Shown one piece after another: positions 48,585 to 60,802 of a DNA stretch of 64,000 nucleotides. The translations under genes were made by a program, and so were the position numbers. The first letter of the stretch is position 1; the number at the start of each line of letters is the position of its first letter. Below the pieces are notes generated by a model. That model saw only the letters and a list, made by a program, of their open reading frames with translations. It searched no databases and had not been told where the DNA came from. The DNA is from Glossina fuscipes (taxonomy: Eukaryota; Arthropoda; Insecta; Diptera; Glossinidae): positions 836,846 to 900,845 of the forward strand of contig NW_023998439.1 in the NCBI RefSeq assembly GCF_014805625.2, written 5' to 3'.

Positions 48585-48869
48585 TCTGTACATAAATTAT
48601 CATTTCATCAATGTCTACGAATTTGAAATCGAATTTCATGTATTTCCCTCTATGCATTGGAATTTCAAGCAGTCAGAATGTGATAGATTGGGAAGAAAAT
48701 GTGTTAGAGAAAAAATTTTATTTCCAATTTTTTTTTTTTTTTTTTTGTAAAAATACGATTGAAATTGCTCTCTAGCAAATCAAGACATCTTCTCATTTAT
48801 AATGCAAAACAATTATTATCTCGCATAAAGCATAAAGTTATTATTGTTAACTTTAAATGGTAATCGAAG

Positions 48870-49060
48870 GGTGGAGGAGTATCCATCTTGTGAAAGCGTT
48901 TGCAACTGGCAGCAGATAGCTTCAAAGATTCCATAAAGGATCTACATGTAAAGTCTTGATCAACGTTAAATCCTTAACTGATTTAAACATGTCCGTCTGT
49001 CCATCTATGTGAGATATGGGATAAAACTTTTTTTGGAACCATTTTTGTATTGCTTTCAAT
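48870..49060 (+). repeat. Fly dispersed repeat family, copy 5
   Basis: GGTGGAGGAGTATCCATCTT, GTGAAAGCGTTTGCAACTGG, AAAGTCTTGATCAACGTTAA and TTAAACATGTCCGTCTGTCC occur in the same order as in copy 1. It keeps the opening block that copy 2 lacks. Confidence 0.75.
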
Positions 49061-50374
49061 TTGATTTCATTTTATTTTTTGAAACAAAAATCTAATATTA
49101 ATCAGGTCTACCCCTATGGCAGGTGTCAGACCTTAGACATCTACTGTAGAAGTACGGGGGGAGGGATATTCGTAATGGTTACCTTCGTAAAGCTATACAT
49201 TTACCTCTAGTGCAAAACTTACAAAATCTAATTGCAGGAAGGATTTTAATACGTTCCCTTCAAGTTTACAAGCAGCCGAGTTTATTAACTCTAATCCCTG
49301 AAAAAACCACTGACTGTACGTCACTTTTGAATATTACATTTTATTCTCTTTAATAATATTGATAGAGCATTCGTCTTCAGTCGAATATAGTTTTCCTATT
49401 TGTTTACTATTCATTGACCCACAATGCAGATGAAAACAAAAACTTGGCTTTCTTTCTGGAATCATTGTCACTTTTGGTCTTATAAATCTCACTGTTTACA
49501 CGATGGCGACAATGCAGGTCTCGCAGGTCATCCCAAAAGATGCTCGTCGTTGCACAAAAAAAAATTTTTTTCTTTTTGCCAAGCAATTATTTTAACAAAA
49601 TAGTTTTTGAAAAAAAACAATAATGAATTGCAAACGAGTTTGTATTTTTTGCTTTGAAGGCAAGAATTGTTTGCATTGTTTTAAAAAATCGAATCCTGTA
49701 GTTGTAGTACAATTGAGTTAAAATGTATACAGAAAATCTAGATTTCTTTAAAATATTCATCTTGGATATTAAATTACATCCGTCGAATAACTGTCTTAAT
49801 GTGTATTTATACAACAAAAGTATGCAAATAATGTATTGATGTATTGAAGTATCTCTGCATTACTTTTTTCTTTTCCTTTTTCTTTCTTTGTTTTTTTTCT
49901 ATTTTTTTTTTTGCTTTTTCTCAACCGATATTTTATGCATTTGATGCTTCATTAACTAAAATATCAAAGAGAAGAGAATGAAAAAGAAAATGATGTAATG
50001 TTTATAAAGGAAAAAATCGCTCTCTATATGTACGTTTATGCACACAAGCTATGGAAATACTTGTTATTCAAATGATTGTTTTGTTTTCTTTCAAAATGAG
50101 TTGTATATGCAAAAAACTCACTTAAATCATACATATTAAAGTACAAAAACAAACAATGCAATAAAGAAACAAATTGAAAATCTTCAATAATGTTGTACAT
50201 TGTACATGATTTTCTCTTATAATTCGAATAAGTATACGCTACATATTTACTATATAGTAATGTTAGGCAATATATATATATGCATAGATGTTGTCTTTGA
50301 ATAAAATCTAAGTCGTGACGTCGCGACCTCTAAGGTTTAGAGCTTTCTTTCGAGCTTTTTTACACCTGAAGAGT
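49061..50374. other. Gene-free AT-rich DNA
   Basis: Nothing recognised; T-rich tracts at 49865-49920. Confidence 0.5.
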
Positions 50375-50635
50375 AAATCATTTTATCTCGGCTTTCGTAG
50401 CGTGCAGCTGAGTAGATGAGAGTCATGAGTACGAATTCAATATTCGCGGGTTCAAATCTAAGTGAAGCGACCAAACATACTTGATCGTAGTTATAGTGAC
50501 TGCTCAGTCGATAGAGGTACTGGGCCGCTGACATTTTCTATCCTCCTATTACTCCATCTCTTACTGACCGTCACCGTGTTGCACGTATAAAGGCCATTCT
50601 TTACATGATTGGTCATTTGAAAAAAAAAAGGAAGC
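50375..50635 (+). mobile_element. tRNA-derived SINE copy with A-tail
   Basis: GCAGCTGAGTAGATGAGAG (50404-50422) is a weak A-box; GGTTCAAATCTA (50449-50460) is an excellent B-box preceded by ATTCGCG. The body contains GTGACTGCTCAGTCGATAGA, TACTGGGCCGCTGACATTTT and CTATCCTCCTATTACTCC, and ends GATTGGTCATTTG followed by A10 at about 50621-50630. This copy defines the 3' end of the family, which is shared with the copy at 6.2 kb. Total length is near 250 bases. Confidence 0.8.
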
Positions 50636-53543
50636 AAAAAGGCGAACCACGCTGTTCCTCCTCAAATAGCTGAGAGAGAGTTCTTATGAGCAACCTTTCA
50701 AACTTATATTTCTCAGCCGCTTATCCGCTTCTCCTAATATAAGCTTAATGAACTTCCTCCTCATGTTTTCAATTTATAACTTAAACGTCACTTAATCTCT
50801 GAAAGGCCTAATATTAGGGGCAACTGTTCGTTTACTGCTTCTTTCGACACCTTGCAAATATCATCATTATCTCTCGAGATATCTACAGCATGACACCGAC
50901 AATAAGTACATTGCTTTGACTTTGTCTCTTTTCACTTGTCCTCAATCCATTTTAGACTACACAAGTTATGTGTAAGATTTTTCGTATAAATCTTCTTTTG
51001 CTACTGCAAATACTTGTACCTTTTGTGGGCCAATGCCCGTAATTTGTTTATGAAATTTTAGCGGAATGTTTCCAAGTAAAATGGTTATTGTCAAATACAT
51101 AGATTTAATTACATACAGAATTTTTGATTATTTTCTTGAAATTTGTTATGTTACAAAAGCAATTACCTTTGACTCTTAAATGGAACCTTTTGTGTGATAC
51201 CCATTACTAATTAATAATTTTCTGAATAAATGCTTTACAGCAAAGGTGACAAGTTATGAAGGTTTCAATTAACAAATATGTATACATAAGCGAATGCATT
51301 TCGCACATTGTCTCTCCACAATGTTTTCATTAGTATGAGTATGCTACAAATATAAATCTTCCATACCCTAAACTACAAATATTTAGCATAATATACTCAA
51401 ACAGCAGACATGTTTAAGAATATTCGAAGGAAAGCAAAGTGAATATGAAATAAGCTAAAAACATACTTTATGTCATAATTAAGGAAAAAGACTGATAAAG
51501 AAGGTGAATGGGTTTTCAATTTCCTGGTAATTGTAAGGTTCTCAAATGAAACTGACAACAAAAAGAAAGTCTGGACATATTCGACAAAAATGGTTTTGCA
51601 CTTATTTATGATTATGGGTGACTTCAGTATATATCCCTGTGTATTGCTATGTATTAGAAAAACTTTTAAAAATTATGCTTCTTGCCTACCATAGGCGTAA
51701 GAAATATCTAGTACAAGACAATTTTCAGTTGCGGACAATCCCAAAAGGGGAACTGATCTGAACCAGTTTACTGTACTAAGGCGTTAAGCTTTCGTAGTGT
51801 ACAAGAGTATATATATTTACGCGCTAAACAAATCTTCGGCAGTCTTATGTTCTTTAACCGCACTGTCCACCTCGGAAAAACCTACGTACAGTGGTAGGTG
51901 ACCCCCACTTTCACGCAGAGCTTACAAAAACGTTACTCTACTATTCTACATTTACTAACTACACTCCACTCTGCTACTCTCTTCAGTTACAGTACTACTC
52001 TTGTTTTTCTTTCGCTTTTATCCAATCCTTCCCGACTACTATCTTTCTCAACCGAATGAAGGACCTTCCTTTGAGTGGCCATCCAAAAAGAGTAAAATCG
52101 ACCGCCAGTAATGGGATATATTTAAAATTAAGCTTAAATTAATTTTTAGCGCACGATTTGCTCTTCTAATGTATTTGATTATAGACAACTGCAGTTTATC
52201 TGGCATGAATATCGACTTAACATAATATAGAGACTGAGATCAGCATAAATTTATTCATTAACGAAATCTTTATTAAATACAATCTCTGCTAACTAAAGAC
52301 AAACGATTTAAATGATTTAATAAACCTTATTGATATTAGCATGAGTATTAAAATCAATTACCTTTAAGTTCTCAATTTATTTTTTTTTTTCATAAAGTTC
52401 TCCAACAACTAAATATTGAAATAAAATAATATCCAATCAATTTTGATGTTATGACATATTGACCCCTTTAATGACATTTTTCTATAAAAAAAAAAAAACT
52501 CTACGAAAAATATTTATGCAAATCTAATAGATTATATAGCATTTCTTAACATTATTTTCCGAGATATTTGTTTTTGCTTTTTTGCCCTCGCAAAATTCAT
52601 TTTTACCAAAATAAATTGAAAATCTTTTTTTATTCAACGATGATTATGGCTCGATGCCAAGCTGTACTAAAAAAGTATTTTTTTGTTTTTTTTTGTTTTT
52701 GTATTTTTATCGAAGAGTAACATTGATAAAAGAAACATGGAAAATATTGTTTGATTACATTTTTAAAAGTTCGGAACTTAAGAAAGTCAACCAAAAGAAA
52801 GTTTATATTCGCCTTGAAATCAATTTTTTTGCAGCTACTTATTAACTTATATCGAAAGAGGATAAATCGTCCTCTTTTTAATTTTATTCCTTATCCGTAC
52901 TCGAGCCTTCTTCTCGATAAATTAACATTATTCGGTTGTGTGGCCGATTTTCTTGTTTAAAAAAAATAAAATTAAGTTTAATTTGACGTCGTTTTTTCTT
53001 TTTGTTCTACATTTCCAGAAATTTTTTGGTTTACCCTCCTAAAAGGAGGGAAAAAGGTTTTGTCTTACGAAAAAACAAAAAAAAAAAAAAACAAAAAAAT
53101 GCGAACAATTTTTTTCTATACCTTAAGGCTTGTAATTACGCATCAGATTTAATATTTTTTAAATTACTTTCGCATCGTTGGTGTATCGTAGAGAAGATTA
53201 TTTACACAGTTAGAGGCATATATTTTTCAACAACAATTCTTTCCAAGTTCGTCTTTTTAACTTTTTTTCTATAAATAACACGACTTGTGCAAATGCTTTG
53301 CGTAGAAACAATTAAAACAAGTAAAGACTACCACATTATACTCTGATCTTCTTGCTAATCCTTGCTTTTATTTGTTGTTGTGCGAAATACACTTTTGTTA
53401 ATCGTCAGCTGTGTGCTTAGTGTGCTTAGTCTGCATTATATTACTTTTTTTATATTCTTTTTTTTTACGTAGGCCTATTTAGTTAAATTTGTGATTTTCT
53501 TAAGAATATCCTGTCATTACTTTTAATATACATTAAGCCAAAT
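50636..53543. other. Gene-free AT-rich DNA
   Basis: No supported gene over 2.9 kb. A and T homopolymers at 52380, 52487, 52679-52698 and 53072-53098. The frames at 51891-52142 and 52654-53274 are low-complexity, Lys/Phe/Ile-rich and not supported. Confidence 0.5.
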
Positions 53544-53661
53544 GAACCTTTCCTATTTCTTAACCAAAGATGACTGCTGATGTACACTTTGGAGACAACT
53601 CAAACAGAAAGACATTTTCAGAATATTCGACGAAAGCTAACTGTATCATGCTGCTTAATAG
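53544..53661. repeat. Diverged local duplication, unit 1
   Basis: GAACCTTTCCTATTTCTTAA, AACTCAAACAGAAAGACATT, TTCAGAATATTCG and TGTATCATG match unit 2 (53798-53918) in order with small substitutions. Confidence 0.85.
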
Positions 53662-53693
53662 TTTCCGGCACGGACACGTAGATGCCCGAAAAA

Positions 53694-53797
53694 ATCACTA
53701 TTAATTTTCGAAAGCGTTTACTCTCAAACAAGCCCGTCTTNNNNNNNNNNATCACTATTAATTTTCGAAAGCGTTTACTCTCAAACAAGCCCGTCTT
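53694..53797. repeat. 47-bp direct repeat flanking an assembly gap
   Basis: The 47 bases at 53694-53740 are repeated without change at 53751-53797, with ten N between. An exact repeat on both sides of a gap is typical of un-merged overlapping contig ends, so the extra copy is probably an artefact. Confidence 0.9.
53741..53750. other. Assembly gap (10 N)
   Basis: Ten N between the two identical 47-bp copies. Confidence 0.99.
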
Positions 53798-53918
53798 GAA
53801 CCTTTCGTATTTCTTAACCAAAGATGAGTGTCCACTTACATTTGAGAGATGACTCAGAGAGAAAGACATTTTCAAAATATTCGGCCAAAACTAAATGTAT
53901 CATGTTGTTCAGTAATTC
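53798..53918. repeat. Diverged local duplication, unit 2
   Basis: Second copy of unit 1; about one base in five differs. The spacing of the two units is about 254 bases as assembled, or 197 if the gap and one 47-bp copy are removed. Confidence 0.85.
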
Positions 53919-54960
53919 AAAAGTGAAGTTGTAAGAGATAGCCGACATGCTAAGGTTATTGAAAGACGGTATGTTCACTGTTTCGCATGAGAAAGTCATT
54001 TCTCAAACGGGTATTGGGTATTATGCGTATTCCCGGTCTGGGTCTTCCTGTTCATATTTGGATTTGCCAACTAATTTCAAGAGCTCCATGAGAAAGAATT
54101 TGACTCAACCTATGGAGTCATTGTGTAATCTAATCTTTTTCTAATAAATGATTTTAGAAAAGTTTCTTCAAAATTGGAAAAAAAGCTTTGGAACGATTGT
54201 ATCACTGTTGAGGAAATTCTATGTCGAATTGTGTAAATGAAAAGAAACAATTTGTTTATTTTTCACTTATTCCCGGGAATTGATGATCGATGTATTATAA
54301 TCCTGTTAACGATTTCTAGGTTAGTCCGAGAAATATTTGAAGTGTGATTTAATTAAAATTTTAATGAGAATGTAGATATGTTGTGGCCATAGATATATGT
54401 GCCGGCTATATGACCGACTATTTAATTTGTTCAACTACAGATGCTAAATGAAGTATAAAACCAAAAACACGCATTAAATTTGTCTGCTTCTACACATACA
54501 CATCTGGGCTATATGCATGTATGTATGTAATGCATGTATCATTGAATAATGATTTCCACCCTGGTTTAGATAGGCAGAGTAAATGCGTACAAATTGATTG
54601 ATGATCTTTAACTATTTCTTAAGACAATGCATGTATTAATTTAATGAATATTGACAACAATAATAATGACATTGGACAAAAAGAATTTTGCAATGAACGC
54701 ATTAAATTGCAATTAAAAATCTTCCTATGAATGGGAAGAATGAAATGCTCATACATTCCAAGTGAAAGCAAAAGAAAATTAATTACCAATGATTACTAAA
54801 TAACACTTTTGCTATTTTGGAGCAACTAAAGTGATTATCAATTATATAATATTTAAGGACATTTAAATTGTTTAGATAAGTACCATAAAAGTAGGTTTTA
54901 GAGAAAGTGTTGGCAAAGTTAGGCGCATTACATCGCACCGTGGAGATTAGCGAATTCTAT
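53919..54960. other. Gene-free AT-rich DNA
   Basis: Nothing recognised. Confidence 0.5.
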
Positions 54961-55392
54961 ACGTAGAAATATTCTGTAAAGTTTAAAGTGATCCGTAATC
55001 CGTTTCGCTTGGGAAATGTCGGCGTTAAAAACGTTTTCCGTAGCAAAGACTTATTCATGGTAGACACGATATGCCGATAAAAATCCAGCATAAGTGACCT
55101 GTAAGCAGTTTTAGCTGAAGAGTAACCAGCCAGCAACAAAAAGTTTTCAGGCGTTCGGAAATCCTTGGCTGGGTACCTACAAGAATCCCCTTTGGTCGAC
55201 AGAAATCTACAGGCCCTTAGTGATACTGTAAACTGGCTGATAAGCAATAAGGAACTGACGAGAATCATTGACAAGAACGCCCAAATAATCAAAGTCCGAA
55301 TATTAAGTAACTATCACCTACTAATTGCAAATATGTTTACCAGAACACAAGATTCAATTTTAAGCTTGAGGAAAGTGACAACCTTTAGTTAA
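54961..55392 (+). pseudogene. Coding-like frame broken by stops, family unknown
   Basis: In the phase starting at 54961, about 140 codons have protein-like composition: KVIRNPFRLGNVGVKNVFRS, then KDLFMVDTICR, three in-frame TAA stops (55078, 55102, 55123), and then an open run from 55126 to the stop at 55390 (FSGVRKSLAGYLQESPLVDR, LQALSDTVNWLISNKELTRI, IDKNAQIIKVRIL). The segment is visibly less AT-rich than both flanks, and the opposite strand is also open for 111 codons. No family comes to mind, no start, splice signal or poly(A) was identified, and the orientation is a judgement from residue composition. It may be a decayed gene or the remains of a mobile element. Confidence 0.35.
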
Positions 55393-55699
55393 GAATGTCT
55401 GCGTTAAGCTTCATTATCGTTTTGTATCGAGGCCGCGCTTTGCATGTGCCCCATATGCCTAATATAACTGTTCTCTTATTGTCGTCATAAAATATCAAAA
55501 ATACGTATGCCTATGTAAAATTCGAGAGGTTTAAAAAAGTTAACCTTTCCGATTCAAATCCGTCCCTACGTCACGGTGTCAGTGTATTAAACTACGATTA
55601 CTTAGCGTCATTTAGGAAGCCATAGACCATAAGAATGGCTCTATTCTCAACAAGGCTTCTCGCTCGGCCACAATACGCCAATGCACCACTTTTCGTCAA
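55393..55699. other. Gene-free DNA
   Basis: Nothing recognised. Confidence 0.4.
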
Positions 55700-55905
55700 A
55701 CTATCTCCAAAATTTTTAAATTATTATTTGAGCACAAAAATATATCGCCATGAGATAGACAGACAATCTTAAATCGATTCAGAAAGGGAATTAGTCTGAA
55801 TTGACGGGTAAAGGAAAATATAGTTTAAGTTTTTTTCGCTTGCTCTATAAACATTCAGAGAAACTTAATGTATCCTATACAACCACAACTATTCTAGGGG
55901 ATAAT
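55700..55905 (-). repeat. Fly dispersed repeat family, copy 6
   Basis: On the minus strand, CTTTCTGAATCGATTTAAGA followed by TTGTCTGTCTATCTC and later TTTGGAGATAGTTTGACG follow the family order. The plus-strand CAGAGAAACTTAATGTATCC at 55857 resembles CCGAGAAAAACTTAATGTAC at 21619, suggesting a further fragment there. Confidence 0.6.
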
Positions 55906-58373
55906 AGATGAAATTTTGCGGAATAAAAATAACACTTGTAACTAAATTACTATATTTGTATATATATAGATATAGATATATATGTGTATATAAAAACTGT
56001 AACAGATTACATACATAGTCAGTATATATTACTATCGCATGTTCATTTTATTGTGAAAGTGGAAATATATTTGTGTGTGCGTTGTCGTTTCTCTCTCACC
56101 GTAGATATGTGCAATTGCAGCCATTATAATAAATTTACATTAATACCGAGGGAATAATTTGTACATTTTTTTGCTTATTTAAACCGTTGCGGCTTTTAAA
56201 TGCTATTACTTTACCCTTGTTGTATAGTGTAACCCATATAAACGTTTGCTCTTCTATTTGACAATTTATAAGTGTGTAGAAAATTTATACACAATATATA
56301 TATATATAAATAGATTTGTATATGTAAATGCATATGTATATAGTAAATATATCTGTGTTTGTGCATCAACAACAAATTATTTGAATATGACTCAAAGGTA
56401 CATTTGATTTTAGTGGCATTGCAGCTTTGGATACGTGACAAAATACTATTATTGACTAGGGTTGAAATGTTTTCAAATATTTACTAACAGAATATGCGAA
56501 ATATATTTGAAAAAGATTTAAAAATTCTATTTAATATTTATGTAAATTTTTTGTTATTATTTTATGTACTGTATATAACTTTATAGCACTTAAAATCATT
56601 TGAAGAAGCTCCATTATTTTACTTAACCTATTTCCCGCAATTTTTTTTCTTGATCATTTTCTTCGTTGAAGTGAAGAATGGCCCAAAAGTCGAATTCACA
56701 AATTTTCAGACCAAAAAAAAAAAAAAAGAAAATGTTAACAATGCTTTTGTCTTTATCGCAATATCATTGAATAATAAACCTTATCGGCAAACGTTTTCAC
56801 ATACTGAGCTAATGAGAGCAATGAAAGGAATTGATTTAATTTTGCAATATTTGTATGCTCTTAGTAAACTACATCGATTAACTCTAGATAGTGATTACAT
56901 AACAAGATTTATAGAATTGAAACGAATTCGATATTTGATTTCGTCGAGTTAGTTCCTTGCTTTCTCTGAGGCGAATATGTTTAGCTTCTTCTTAGCGTCT
57001 TGTTCGAGTCCAAGAGAAAGGGGAAGACTAAGAAATTTTTACAAAGTTATGCTCGTTAATAGGACAGCAAGGTTTTTGGAATACGGGATTTCCAAACCGT
57101 TTAAACTAATACTATAGTCTGACAATAGCCTACGGAGTCCACAAGTGTACAAGGCGCTTTATATGTATCAAAATATTTTACACATTTTTCACATTTTTAA
57201 AGGCTTCCGGAAGTCGGTATTATTAAGAGCATTTCAAAATAAGTAAACGTATTGTGGTGAGTAAAGACTGATCGTTGATTGTCTTAGACACAATCTCCGA
57301 TCTGACACAATTCTAGACTTTTCCTCGCCAGAAAATTTTAAAAGTCTTACGTTTTTATCATGTAAAAGTTTACTGTTTCTAAGAACCCCTAGAAGGAAGG
57401 TAAGCACAAACGTGAACTTATATGGAATTTAGGTTTCCTGTCAAAGCACTTACTATTCTTTTTCAACTATTCTCGTAGCGACACCCCGTAAAAAGTTTTA
57501 CTTTTCATGGACAAGCCTATAAGAGAAGATGTTCGAAAGATATAATATCTAGGAATACTAAGAATATTTATGACATAATCATGCACACACACACACAAAC
57601 TCATTTTGGAGAAATGAAAAGGGAATTATCTTGAGATATTTGAGACCTTAATAATGAGTAAAAGCCCTGTTCGAAAGAAGTAGGCGGGCAGATATACCGA
57701 CCCTGAGTACTGGTATATGATAAAATATGGATCATTATGGGCGCCTTGCATTCATGTGCACACACATTTAACCTATCCTAAGCAGAAGCGTGTAGGGGGT
57801 GAAAACTTTCAAAAATATTTCAAGTGATCGTCATAATCCGTTATTACGTCAAATATTCATATTTAGTATCATCTAATATTCCTGCGCATAAGATAACTAA
57901 CCAGTTCATTCTTGCAATGTAAATATCGAGAAGCTTAGCAAATATAGGGCGATTATCATGACGTTGAATGCAGTAATATTCATCTATAGTCAAATTCTTT
58001 TTATATAAAACATTAGCATTTATAAGAATTGATATTTAAAAAAATTTTTTTCCTTAAAGTCATGCTTTCCGTCTGCGTGTATGCTTGCATACAATACGAC
58101 TTCATTTCCTTATTAATATAACTTCCTGTACTTTTTTTTTTTTTGTGTTTTTTACTCTTTATCAAGTACATTATGCTCATGACATTGTATATGTATTTAT
58201 ATTTGTGTCTGTATATTCATTTGTATGTTAACCTATGTACACAGAACTAAACTTTTTAGACTCTGTGTCAATAGTACGCTAGGGGTAAATATGAATAAAA
58301 ACACAAAAGTTCATTTCGAGTCATCGTATCTTTCTATAGAATCTTTGATTGTTTAATTCTATAGAGGATATAC

Positions 58374-58412
<39 letters not shown>

Positions 58413-59040
58413 CAAATACATATACATATATATTTATCCGTATACATATATATGTATATATGTATCCTCAGTAAGTGGCTATATTTGCGTAAATATAAAT
58501 TAACACTGTGGCCAGCTTTTAATGTCAATGCTCCGTAGAATTATAAAGAATTAAAGGAACTTATAAATGTAAATCAAACAAGAAAAAAAAAGAAAGAAAA
58601 GAGATTTTACTTAGCTTAGTGTACGATTGTCCAACCTTTCAAATGCGCAAGAACGATCAATGCTTAAATTAATACGATTTATATAATGATTCATCTCTCT
58701 TCGTTCATAAGTAGACCCCAAGAGCCCCAACATTCTGAAATAAGAGATATAACGCGGACGTAGCACGTAATACGGATCACGGTGGCTAAGAATGATTCTT
58801 GGGATATTTGCTCGTGTCTTATATTCACACAATAACAAAAAATATATTAAGGTTAACTAATGTTTCAAATCCCCGGGATAAACTTCCGAGAATTCAAAGA
58901 GATTTCGGAGACTTTAATCATTATGAAGAATGATTACGCTTTTGTGTTAAGCTTATGTTTGCATGATAATTGAAATCATGATTACGACTTTTGGAGCTGA
59001 TCGGAAACATTAAAATTGGCTTAGAGTTTCTTTAGAGAAA
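55906..59040. other. Gene-free AT-rich DNA
   Basis: No supported gene over 3.1 kb. The 100-codon plus frame at 56650-56952 has an A14 run inside and no start context or family signal. TA-rich tracts at 55955-55990 and 56295-56345, a CA repeat near 57583. Confidence 0.5.
58370..58432. repeat. (TA)n tract with CATA interruptions
   Basis: Three TA runs separated by ACATAT or ACAAATAC. Confidence 0.95.
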
Positions 59041-59275
59041 ACCTACACATTCTATCTAGTCGGTGTTCACGTGTTCAAGTCTCAGTGCGATTGAGACGCC
59101 CCTGGTGGCAGCTACAGCGATTGCTTAGTCCGGTTACACTCCCACTAAGCTGTGGCTATTCCCTCTGTCACCTTCTTTCAGGCACTACTTCTCCTTGATC
59201 ATTATCGTGCTATAGACATAAGGGACAATTCCTGAGAAACATGTCACATTTTAAAAAGATTTCTACAATTATACG
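59041..59275 (+). mobile_element. tRNA-derived SINE copy, 5' truncated head
   Basis: GTGTTCAAGTCTC (59071-59083) is a good B-box followed by the family flank AGTGCGATTGAGACGCC and GCAGCTACAGCGATTGCTTA. The body continues CACTAAGCTGTGGCTATTCC and a CCTTCTTTCAGGCACTACTT region; TATCGTGCTATAG near 59202 corresponds to TATCGCCATGCCAC in the copy at 45.35 kb. No A-box is left. Ends near an A-rich run at 59250. Confidence 0.7.
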
Positions 59276-59711
59276 CAACAATTATATAAACCGGTCCATG
59301 TGTTCACGGGCAAAATCTAAAATTGTGTCCATAAGGCTATATATTTTATGAACTTTGCATGACAAGGTCACGGTAGATATCTTGACTGCTGTTAGCATGT
59401 AAAGGCGGCTTGCTTTAGTTTATACTACTGGCCTATTCGCAAATGATATGTGCCCTCGCCTCCGTCTTTCTGTTTTTTTTTTTTTTATTCTTCTCCTTCG
59501 TGCTTTTGTTCGCCCGCCAATGCAACGATTGCGGTAGCCAAAGTTTTCATTACCTATGTAACTTCTGGCAATTAAGGATAGATTTGATCTGACAACAATA
59601 CCCAACAACTGCATCTTAAATTAAAACTCACACAAGCTAAAAAGGGAAGCTATTTAAAATTTGATACAATTGTTTTCCAAGGACACCACGCTTTTTTGTT
59701 CCTACTTTTTC
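59276..59711. other. Gene-free DNA
   Basis: Nothing recognised; a T16 run at 59472-59487. Confidence 0.45.
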
Positions 59712-59890
59712 CAGGCTAAGGCTTTTACTTCATCGGCGAAGAAGGATAAATTTTCCGCAACGATCTTTGTAAGATCTTCAGCTGACCTAATGGCTTAGGC
59801 ATATTGTCTGCTAATGCCATGATTTGGCAAAAACAACGTTGATATGCCTTAGAAGAAGCTTATCTGAGAATTTTTGAGGATTTCTTCTGG
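59712..59890 (-). other. Coding-like segment, uncertain
   Basis: The minus strand reads SAEDLTKIVAENLSFFADEV plus KALAWKK (about 59790-59708) with balanced codons, ending at a stop; upstream of it the phase is broken. On the plus strand the same bases hold a good acceptor (CCTACTTTTTCCAG, AG at 59713-59714) and an 18-codon open piece to a GTAAGA donor at 59769. Only one of the two readings could be real, and neither has a recognised family. Confidence 0.2.
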
Positions 59891-60212
59891 ATTGAAATGA
59901 AAAAATAGATCGTGAGATGCAATTTTCCTACTCTCTTTTCCTATCTTCATTCTTCAGTAAAATTTTGACAATATCCTCGACATAGAGATGGATAGCACAA
60001 CGGCCCTGCTTTTGCATTAGTGCACCTGTTACCAGTAAACCCATGCAAAAGCGTAATGCAAGGAAGGTATCAATTGATCAATTGACTTACCCATGCAATT
60101 TTTGTATATCAAATTGATTGAGTACGAGTTCAATCTAATTATAGACGTTGAAAATAAATTATATAATTGACTAAAACAAATTTCCGTCATTCTAGCTGTG
60201 CACCACACTGTA

Positions 60213-60250
60213 TACACACAACCACACACACACGCGCACACACATACACA
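60213..60250. repeat. (CA)n microsatellite
   Basis: CA units with AACC and CGCG interruptions. Confidence 0.95.
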
Positions 60251-60704
60251 CTTTCTCTCTTATATTTACCATACATATTATCTCGTCATCTAACGCAGAA
60301 ATCTAACGTCAGGTAAATGCTATATAAGTAAAAAATACAACAATAACAAAATTTAAATTAGCCAATTATTGCTTAATTCAATTTCATTGGTTTTATTTAA
60401 TCAATTAAGACTTTTCAAAATTTATCTGATTTCCTTCAGTTAACTTTCACCCAAAGGCAAAATTAAAGAAATTTGCATATCGCATAAAGAAAGAAAAAAC
60501 GAAGCAAAAATTGCTGATATTCATTCTCATATAAAAATTCATGACTTTCCTTTTAATTCCCTTTTGTCGTAGATTAAGTGTAAATTTGTACACGTGTTTA
60601 TTTGTATGTGAGAGACGAGTAGATTTTCATAAATATGCATATGATGATGAAATCTATGCCAAATGGTGTCTATGGGGCACCAGGTCAGTGTGTATCACAT
60701 GCAT

Positions 60705-60802
60705 ACAACAATAACAATAATAACAACAATAATAACAACAACGATAACAACAACAGTAAACAGCAACGGCAATAACGAACAACGAACAGCTAACAACTAA
60801 CA
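60705..60802. repeat. (AAC/AAT)n imperfect repeat
   Basis: About 30 triplets of AAC, AAT, ACG and CAG type that decay towards the 3' side; encodes Cys/Tyr or Asn runs in spurious frames. Confidence 0.9.

Larger units (their letters stand above)
46244..48869. other. Gene-free simple-repeat-rich stretch
   Basis: No supported exon in 2.6 kb. The stretch is dominated by TA tracts, GTT repeats and many A or T homopolymers (46590-46615, 47363-47410, 47522, 47700, 47755, 47936-47961, 48425). Confidence 0.55.

Noticed and set aside
50449..50460. Possible intact tRNA gene
   Set aside because: A good B-box, but the A-box is degenerate, the acceptor stem does not pair, and the sequence continues into a shared SINE body.
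53618..53875. Minus-strand 85-codon frame with an internal repeated peptide
   Set aside because: The repeated peptide is the duplicated 47 bp on both sides of the assembly gap.
56650..56952. 100-codon plus-strand frame
   Set aside because: Contains an A14 run coding for Lys, begins in a poor context and shows no family or splice evidence.
60705..60802. CRISPR-like regular repeat
   Set aside because: Simple AAC/AAT triplet repeat in a eukaryotic genome; no repeat-spacer structure anywhere in the window.
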